DNA from: Stachybotrys elegans
Lineage: Eukaryota > Ascomycota > Sordariomycetes > Hypocreales > Stachybotryaceae
Assembly: GCA_020746835.1 (NCBI GenBank)
Contig: JAGPNK010000009.1
Span: 1-64,000, forward strand
DNA: 64,000 nt
Reading direction: 5' to 3'
Within the stretch, counting starts at the first letter, position 1, and every line of letters begins with the position of its first letter. The notes under the pieces were generated by a model, which searched no databases, had not been told where the DNA came from, and saw only the letters and a program-made list of their open reading frames with translations. This document shows, in pieces, positions 56,879 through 64,000 of the stretch. The position numbers were made by a program, and so were the translations under genes.

Positions 56879-58402
56879 GGTGTTTCGGTGCGCGATGCGT
56901 GGCACAGAGTGACGTGGATGGATAGCGGAGGCAGCCAAATAACGAGAAGTCAGTGTCAAGAAGGTAGAAACAAGATTGTTGCTGTTGCAATTGCTGTAGA
57001 AGTAGACCAGGGGCCGCGGCGAGTCTGCTCAGCGTACCAGCGGCAGCAGAGGGAGGGAATGTTGACGATTGTACGGGAGAGCTCGACGCGCGACGCCGAG
57101 GTGTGACACTGGCACGAGGGCAGAGTCCGATAACAGATAGCCTGAAGCTTAAGCCGAAGGGGTGATAAACGTAATGGCCATAGTGGGTACGGCCGGCCTC
57201 GACGGCAAACTCCCGACGCCCACCCCAGGCGAGGCACCTGACTCGACCCTGTCTCGCTCCATTTCTCCACTGTCCAGATAAACCTCCAGGGATCCAGCCA
57301 TCATACCCCATAATGAGGTATGTGCTCGGCTCTAGCATTGACTGGACCTCGAAGGAGGAAGAATGGAGAGTTCTGTAGTATGATTTCCATGATTACGAAG
57401 TATAGCGTGGTTGCATATTGCGTCCTTCAGTATCGCTGCCTACTTACCTACCTATTGTGGGCATGGGCATGGCGTGCCTTGTCTTGTCTTGTAGACTTAC
57501 TCTTCGCTCCGGCTAGGAGTAGATATGGCATCCTATCGAAACCATAGGACATGAATTTCTCCAATCCATTATTCTGATGATTCAAAACAACTCAGCTTCT
57601 GGCACGTCCACCAAGGCAGTCACATGGTAAATACAATAGAGCACAGCCTCGGCTTTGCCGGTATTTACAGCAACTGAATAAACCCTAGCTTGCCAGTCAA
57701 TAGGAAGATCGCCACATGAGCTGCCGTGGCTGTACGTGGTTGGGCAGCAGAGGCCGCTCCTACGTAACCACAAGACTCCCTGTAAAATACTCGGCAAGTT
57801 GCAATAGGATCACGGAGTATCTGGCGCGGTATCCTGCCCATGTTTCATGCCGTTTCGATTTATTTATAAGTTAATGCACTGCCAATATGGGAAACTGCTG
57901 CTCTTCAATCAGCCTTAATTTATCCCTCGACGATTCATGAATAAGCCTTCTGTGGCCCCAACATCAGGTATTGTACCGGACAATACACTACTACCATTCA
58001 ATGCAGCGGGCAGGGAGCGCGTTCGCCGTTGTCAGGAGCAGTACCTTCTTGGACAGTCACTTGCCAGGGTTGTGAAGATGAGGATTCGGCACATCTTCAC
58101 TGTCGATGCAATGAACATGGTGAAATTCTAAGGATACAAGGCAATGTCTTCAAGGCGACAGAAATGCGCGAAATGCGAGGTCTATTGTAAGATATGTACA
58201 CTCCTGAACAAGATTTCGTTCCATCTGTCACTCGTGACAGGGCGTAAATGAAAGTTCAAAAGGGAAAAGGTGAGAAAAATGTACAAGAAAGCAAGGACAT
58301 CGCCTGTATCCGGGAGAAATGAACCCGGGGTTGTCGAACGAAATTCTCCGAGCGCTGGCCGGATGTGTGCATAGCGAAGACGTGATTGTCTTCCTGCATA
58401 GC
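56879..58402. other. Intergenic, SLC35F6-like upstream and ferric reductase downstream
   Basis: About 1.5 kb with no gene recognised. A 64-codon open frame at 57,937-58,131 has no family resemblance. TACTTACCTACCTATT near 57,440 belongs to the recurring intergenic motif set. Confidence 0.45.
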
Positions 58403-60241
58403 CTACCATGAGAACGCCTCTTCAATGAAATCAATGTTGCTTCGGGTCTGTCTTCGCCTCACAGCAAGACGAACCTCGTCACTCAGAGCGCCAGGTCCGC
58501 AAACAGAGACGGCCATGGCACCAACCTGTTGCTCCTGCTCCATGGCAAGGAGCGTCTCCGCGTTGGGTCGGCCGGGGAACATTTGCACAGTAGACGAAGG
58601 GCTGTGGATCTCCTTGGAGGATCGCGGTTTGGATACAAAGAGCATGATACGAAGAACATCTCTCCGCTTCTCCATGGCCAGGATCTCCGTCATCCAAGGA
58701 CGAATCCACTCGAGGTGTTCAGGGCTCTGAATGGTCCACACAAGCAGGACTCTCCGTGTCGCCACAACTCCGTCGCGGAATCCGGCGACGAGGTCACGCA
58801 CATAAGGTACTTGGTGCGTGACGCCCACACCACCGGCGAAGAGAACAACAGTGCCATATGAGTCCAAGGCGTGTTTGGCACCATACGGTCCCTCGACGAA
58901 GCACACAGGCTCCATCTTCCCAGCAGATGATCCCGCGACCTTTTGGTACAGAGAATCCGTGAAGCCTGTTCGAGCTCGAATAACAAAGGAGATCTGCGAC
59001 TTTTGCATGACGGCGCGATCCTGAACATGGCTGACCAGCCTGTCCGAGTTGGTGTCATCCGCGCCCTCATGCCACGCAACGGAAAACGGGTGTGACTGCC
59101 ATAGGCTGATGCCGGGCATATATAGGTATGCGTGTTGGCCAGGTCGGAAATTCCAGGGGCGCGCCAGCGTCATCGTCACACGGCAAGCATTGCCCGGAAG
59201 AGCTTCAACAACGGTCCGGGTCCTAGATCGTCCAATATTGAACCAAAACAGTCGAAGCGCACGGCCAGCGCGATCAAGTGCCCATAAAGCCATGATGGGG
59301 TAGAGGTAGCGGATGTAGCTGTTCTTAAGCAGACTAAGATGAAACCACAGGCCAACAATGGAGAGTGCAGCAAGGGCAATGTGCAGAAGCTTGAAGAATT
59401 CATAGAACGCGTGTCGAAGAGGACTCCATGCCTGTATGCAAAGAACAGTGAAGGCGCAAGTAGCCTATAAGCTGGTTAGCGCAACTGTGTACAAAGGAAC
59501 GGGAGCCAATCGACTCACTGTGAAGCCCCAGATGAATGATGGGTTCTGGAACGTGCCCTGTATAGATGGCAGCCAACCACCACGAGCCCAGTGGGCGACA
59601 GTGTGGGTGATGGCCTCAAGGGCAACGATGCGTCCAAACCAGCGGTGAATCAAGTTGTACGTATCAAACGAAATGCCCAACAAAGGAATGAGGGGGTTGT
59701 TCCTGCCGGCAAGAATAAACAAGGGAATCTATCAGGAGACAGGACACATTAGCTTTGATATTAGGGTAATTGGAGAAAAGAAACGAACCATGTTGATAAC
59801 AGCCATAATGCCGGAGCGGTTCCTCACCATGCCAGCAACCTCTGAATAGCTTTCGGCATAGGGTATGTCGATGACACAGAAGATGACATTGGTGATGAAG
59901 TATGCGGTGAGGAAAAGCAGTTGGAAACGTGTGGGCAAAGTGCCAACGTTGATGGCCGAGCTCAACTGAATTTCTCGGTTGTGCCGCTTGCTGAGCACTG
60001 GGGCGTAGAGAACATGTTTCTTAATGCTTGCAGCATTGGGAGAAGGACGAGCAAAGTAGTGTTGCCGGTCATTGTTGGCACCGACAACGGTTCGAGCATA
60101 CTTGGTGATGAGATCGACACTCTTCCAGGCAATAACAGCGGCAGACACAGCACCACAGATGATGAGCAGGTAGTTGGAAAGGTCTTGGTTGATGATGTCG
60201 GCGGGAGTGGGACCCTCGGCATGAGAGTTTCCAGGAGCCAT
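58403..60241 (-). CDS. Ferric reductase, FRE-type flavocytochrome
   Basis: Transfers electrons from NADPH through FAD and two haems to reduce extracellular Fe(III) (or Cu(II)) for uptake; a plasma-membrane protein. Three exons (60,241-59,789; 59,728-59,519; 59,464-58,403; introns 60 and 54 bp) give 574 residues, a normal size. Haem ligands appear as two correctly spaced His pairs, His179/His193 and His249/His263. FAD binding: HPFSVAW after RPWNFRPGQHAYLYMPG. NADPH binding: VEGPYGAKH, LFAGGVGVTHQVPYVRDL and VSVCGPGALSDEVR. The end, FIEEAFSW, is the canonical FRE C-terminus. Start chosen at MAPGNSH, the first in-frame ATG. The neighbours show no siderophore or oxidase partner. The upstream region has a GAAGAAGAAG tract (CT-rich on the coding strand), but I see no ATCWGATAA iron-GATA site. 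Confidence 0.94.
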
Positions 60242-62328
60242 GCCGTCTGACGATGATCTGTGAAAGTCTCGAAACAAGAACCGGCGAGACGTCGAAGTCG
60301 AAGGGAACGAGATATTACCCAAGGCTGATCAAAGCTTGAGCGAGGTCGGTGTCGGAATCGAAAAAAAGAGGTGGCGACCGGCGTCCAAGAATAAAAGAAA
60401 AGCACACAACAGAAGAGTAAGTCGTAGAAAGACTACGAAAAGAGCGTGAGGCAAGGGAGAAGAAGAAGAAGAAGAGTCAAAGAAGAAGAGGGAGTGTGGA
60501 ATGATCAAGGCGACCGAAACGAGGGGTGCGCAGTTCAAACAAAGAACGACTGATATAAAAGAGGGAGAGGGAGTGAGAATGTTTTGTGAAAAAGAGCAAA
60601 CAAAACTAAAATAATGAGACGACGGCGGAGGCAACTTCGGACGGCGGGTGAGAAGTGATGGGATTGGACAGCTGCTGGAAGGGGCAGGCACTGTACTCGG
60701 TACATTCTTGCCCTTTAGCAGAAATCGAGGGAGGAGAGGATGGGTACCTGTAAGTGTGGTGTGTGTGGAGAGGCATGGTCCGGGCCTCCAACAGCGCCAT
60801 CCATGCATTGGGTGCTGTTGTACTACGTACAGTCTACAAGAGGAAGTCGCGTTGCATGATGTTGAGGACTTGGGCATCTTCCGGGTGGTGTGGTCCTGTC
60901 ATTGCGATCCATGTAGATAGGCCAAAGCTGCGAATAAACAACGTGGCAGGCCATATTTTTGACCTGTAACGCGGCATGAGTCGATCCTACACTGAAAATA
61001 GTCGTCGAGATTCATCGCATCACTCTCAACCTCAGATCGATGGAAGGTGCTTACGCCGGAAGTTGGGCTTGGGGCTGGCGCCTTGTCCGTCACGGGCCGC
61101 GTTATGATGGCTAGTACTTCCGTCTTCGCCTCTTTCGCTTATCCGCCAAGGGCTAGGTACTATACCTCGTGGCCACCGAGGGATGGTAATAGTTGGCATT
61201 GCAAGTGGTCAATCACGGGTTGACTCGTCATTCACGATAGCGGCGGGGTCGATGCATACTAGGTACTACGTAGCCATGCTTGCGTCCTGCATGGTCCGAC
61301 AGGGGTCGCGTATCTCATCCCAAGGCCTGTGTGATCTGGCGAACAAAGCATCACGGTATGTGCGCAAGCAGGGCGGCCTGGGTAGTGCGTAAACAGTCAC
61401 AGCACACAGCACACAGCACACAGGGCCTGGTCGTCAGGACATCCGAGCAGGCTTGAGCGGCAGCCAGGCCGAGAGCCATGGTAATCAGTCTCAGACAGCT
61501 CGAGGCCCACGCGCGGGGCTCTTTGAGAAGAGGCGGTTCCAGATCTACGAATCGAGTCATCATAGGACCTGCCAATCAAATCATCATGAGCTGAGAGTAC
61601 TGTTCCGAGATAAGTCATGTTTGGCACTAATTGCACATCCGCCCTCAGGCTCCGTCTTATATAGTTCCTAATCAACCTCACACACTGTGGCTTCCTTCGG
61701 AGCAGGGATCTATCTGCCTTTGCTGGGGTCGCATCAAAACAGCGGTAGCAAAAAGCCAAGTTTTTGATACCCACTTTGCCATGGCGCCCCTGTCGTACCT
61801 ACGTATGCAATGCTAGGCGGCTGAGATGGCAGTGTCCGTCCGGGCACTTTGAGTCAAGTAGGTACCTAGGTACCCCATCCACTCCTGAGCTGTGCGTACA
61901 GAGCCAACCAAAGCCGTCTCGGTACTTCATTGAGTGTATCGTGCCAGACTCTGGAGAAAAGCGTCACTTTGAAAGAGATTGCTTTGACTTGGCAGTTTGC
62001 CTTGGCATCTGTAGTCTTGGCTCACCTTTGCCCTCATCTCTACCACCTGGTACAGCTTTGCCTCCGAGGCACCGTTACTAACGTCCGTCCAAAATTCGCG
62101 GGTCCTTCAATCGTACGGCTCCTTGCCGCGCGCGTTGGGGGCCATCTCTACAGCTGAGATGTCGCTGTGCGGCGAGGCCGTCGTCAAAGTGGATGCCACA
62201 GTCTGGTCCTCAGCTCGCACAGTAACAGTACCCTAGTACATTCGTGAGGAGTTTTCTAGTCCCCAAAATTTTGTTTAATCTGCCGATCAAGCGTTTCATA
62301 TTTTCCGTACCCAGTACGCCTGAACGAA
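60242..62328. other. Intergenic, ferric reductase promoter region
   Basis: About 2.1 kb. It contains the GAA/GAAG tract at 60,455-60,495 (CT-rich promoter-like on the ferric reductase strand), a CACAGCA tandem (61,397-61,421), and TAGGTACC/GGTACC words (61,155, 61,258, 61,857). No gene recognised. Confidence 0.5.
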
Positions 62329-64000
62329 TCAGCTAAGCTCATCACACTCATCCCACTCGGAGCCCGCCATTGGCCTCCGGGATAACGGGCCCAGCGATGA
62401 CATTGCCCTAGACACCACCACCTTAGCTCTGCCATCCTTCTCGCCGGTTCGTTGCAGTCGGCAAGCCTCGCTCAGACCTGGCGCGCTGAGCATGTCTTCC
62501 TTGTATCCGCCGCCAATCATGTACGCCCAGGATGCACCATTCTCCCCGCTCTTGCGCTTCAACGCACGTGTGTTGGTGTCAACGTCAGTCATCGCCCGCC
62601 GCCTTCCGCCACGGGTGCCTTGACCACACCCAGTGTCACTGTCCATCAGTCGGCTACCCGCCTCATCCACTTCCTTCGTTGACAGTGGCATCGTGCCAGA
62701 ATCTGTCCCTTGGCCCTCAGATGCTCGTGGTCTGCGGAGCCGGCCGCGGCGTGCGTTATCATCTCCGAGGCCATTTCCCCGTACCATCGATGTGGATCGG
62801 CTCGAGTTTGGCTGCTGTTCACCAGGCGATCCCATGGTTTGGCCATCATCGCCAGTCTTGGTCGAATCAAGCTGCACCCATTCACTGATTCCTTCCTCCC
62901 ATCGCCATCCTGAAAACAACGCAGTGTTGCGTCCTCCCTGGTCCCCTGCAGGGAGGCTCTCGGCAAAGGCAAGATCCCCGAGGTCCTTGGTTCTCTGAGC
63001 CAGGAGGAATGCTGCATCCGTGCGTAAACACGGCTTCAAGCCTGCAGCCAAGCCAAGGGCCTCAATTCTATCACAAATTTCCTCCAGGCTCTCACGCCCA
63101 GGAACTCGTAATGTCCGGCTCCGAAATTGGGCAATTGAGCAAGCTAAAGATGTAATTTGCCGATACTGTGTTGTGAGCAAGTCGCCGGATTTCCCAGCAA
63201 GCTGAAATGTATCTGCTGCCGCTTGAACCTTGAATACAGTCAAGGACGGGTCATCGATATTGTCTGCAGTGAGCTGCCGTGCAAAAGCTAGTACGAACAG
63301 ACCCCCGGATCTTCTGGCCTGTCGTCGTCGGTGGTTGCTGAGCTGTGCTTGCGCCATGCCTCTGTCCAGCACATGGAGCAGTCGTCGTTGCCGTCGCAGT
63401 CTGCTTGCTTGTCCACAGCGTCCGTCACCCGAGCTCAACGCCATGGCTGCTGCCACAACCGCTCCGGCGACACCAATGAGCAAGTGCTCTTGCTGATATG
63501 TTGATTGACTTTGTTGGTGATTACCTGCAAGCATTGCCATAGTGGTGGATAGTAGTTCCATCGCCGAAGACGAGCTTCTCCCCGTCATGATTGCTCTTAG
63601 GCTGAGGAGCCACGGATTACACAACGAGCGTCTTGAGAGACATGGGAGAAGCCAGGGTCTCTCCCTAATGAGCCTATCCAAAGTATCAAAGGCAGGGCTC
63701 AAGTGCCCACGCCCTTCTTGTTGCGCAAGTATTCCACGCAAGCCCTGTAGCCTGCTGTCATTGGCTTGTACTGCAGATGGGAATGGCATTGACTCTCCTG
63801 CAGCTAATGCCAGTGTGCCTGCTTCTTCCGTACAACCTTGGTCCATACAGACCTTGACCAACAGCGCAGCAGCTGGTGATTCAAGCAGTCCGCTTCGAAT
63901 GGCGTTGGATAGCAGGAACATGACGTGCGAGCGGACAACGAGCTTCAAGGGCCTCCACCCGCGACCTGGAATACCGAAGCTTTCCAATTGCTCATACAGT
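62329..64000 (-). CDS. Unrecognised protein, 3' part (5' end beyond the window)
   Basis: An open frame of 557 codons (552 of them from 63,987) continues to the right edge, so the start is missing. I do not recognise a family. The first half is alpha-helical and Ala/Leu-rich (ESPAAALLVKVCMDQGCTEE, EHLLIGVAGAVVAAAMALSS), with one long hydrophobic stretch, and looks like a helical-repeat protein. The second half is Arg/Ser/Gly-rich and likely disordered, with basic clusters (RRGRLRRPR, RGGRRRAM, ALKRKSG) that could act as nuclear localisation signals. The acidic end reads SEWDECDELS. Intron boundaries cannot be judged without homologues; the frame as read has no obvious splice interruptions. Gene-like codon use and the long uninterrupted frame support it as real. 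Confidence 0.65.
   Translation of the reverse strand, partial: LYEQLESFGIPGRGWRPLKLVVRSHVMFLLSNAIRSGLLESPAAALLVKVCMDQGCTEEAGTLALAAGESMPFPSAVQANDSRLQGLRGILAQQEGRGHLSPAFDTLDRLIRERPWLLPCLSRRSLCNPWLLSLRAIMTGRSSSSAMELLSTTMAMLAGNHQQSQSTYQQEHLLIGVAGAVVAAAMALSSGDGRCGQASRLRRQRRLLHVLDRGMAQAQLSNHRRRQARRSGGLFVLAFARQLTADNIDDPSLTVFKVQAAADTFQLAGKSGDLLTTQYRQITSLACSIAQFRSRTLRVPGRESLEEICDRIEALGLAAGLKPCLRTDAAFLLAQRTKDLGDLAFAESLPAGDQGGRNTALFSGWRWEEGISEWVQLDSTKTGDDGQTMGSPGEQQPNSSRSTSMVRGNGLGDDNARRGRLRRPRASEGQGTDSGTMPLSTKEVDEAGSRLMDSDTGCGQGTRGGRRRAMTDVDTNTRALKRKSGENGASWAYMIGGGYKEDMLSAPGLSEACRLQRTGEKDGRAKVVVSRAMSSLGPLSRRPMAGSEWDECDELS

Noticed and set aside
56604..57338. 244-codon minus-strand open frame
   Set aside because: It overlaps exon 1 and exon 2 of the SLC35F6-like gene in another frame and lacks any recognisable motif.
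57937..58131. 64-codon plus-strand open frame downstream of the ferric reductase gene
   Set aside because: Too short and without motif or conserved context to call a gene.
1..64000. tRNA, rRNA or CRISPR array
   Set aside because: No cloverleaf with a GTTCRANNC T-arm was noticed, no rRNA-like block, and the regular repeats present are microsatellites or dispersed retroposons, not spaced identical repeats.

Overview
The window looks like chromosomal DNA from a filamentous ascomycete, most likely a Sordariomycete. A hypocrealean fungus is my guess, but no marker in the window settles it. The genes carry short introns (about 49-153 bp) with GT donors, CTAAC/CTGAC-like branch sites and AG acceptors, and they encode fungal-specific proteins (PalB, Vts1, peroxisomal Ant1, FRE-type ferric reductase). 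The window falls into two sharply different halves.

Positions 1 to about 31,350 are an extremely AT-rich, gene-free block with the signature of repeat-induced point mutation (RIP): C and G are depleted, TpA is everywhere, and former Trp/Gln codons are now stops in the remains of a Ty3/gypsy chromovirus (RT near 17.46-17.66 kb, integrase tail and chromodomain near 21.54-22.0 kb). The block is packed with about 28 copies of one short repeat. Full copies are about 1.3 kb. Every intact copy ends in the same block (CTCTTTTCCTTATTATA in one orientation), many are cut to different lengths at the other end (46 to 283 bp), and at least 14 are flanked by perfect 9-17 bp target-site duplications. This is the picture left by target-primed reverse transcription, so I read the repeat as a SINE-like or LINE-derived retroposon that inserted in waves, including into itself. 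One 350-bp insert at 25,422-25,771 has normal base composition and looks like a young solo LTR.

Positions 31,211 to 64,000 are a normal gene-rich segment. In order: the TFIIIC TPR subunit (minus; its last exon runs into the AT-rich block), VTS1 SAM-domain RNA regulator (minus), ribosomal protein eL29 (minus), peroxisomal adenine nucleotide carrier ANT1 (minus), PalB/Rim13 calpain-like protease of the ambient-pH pathway (plus), a three-finger C2H2 transcription factor (minus), a zinc alcohol dehydrogenase (plus) tail-to-tail with the tRNA-splicing endonuclease subunit Sen15 (minus), a DUF2985 membrane protein (plus), a Yippee/MOH1-like zinc protein (plus), an SLC35F6-like transporter (minus), a ferric reductase (minus), and the 3' part of an unrecognised protein (minus) that leaves the window. 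All gene models were spliced by eye so that frames close and family motifs join.

The genes form no metabolic cluster: they are mostly housekeeping and regulatory genes. Intergenic gaps in the right half carry many GGTACC / TAGGTA-type short motifs. I saw no tRNA, rRNA or CRISPR array.
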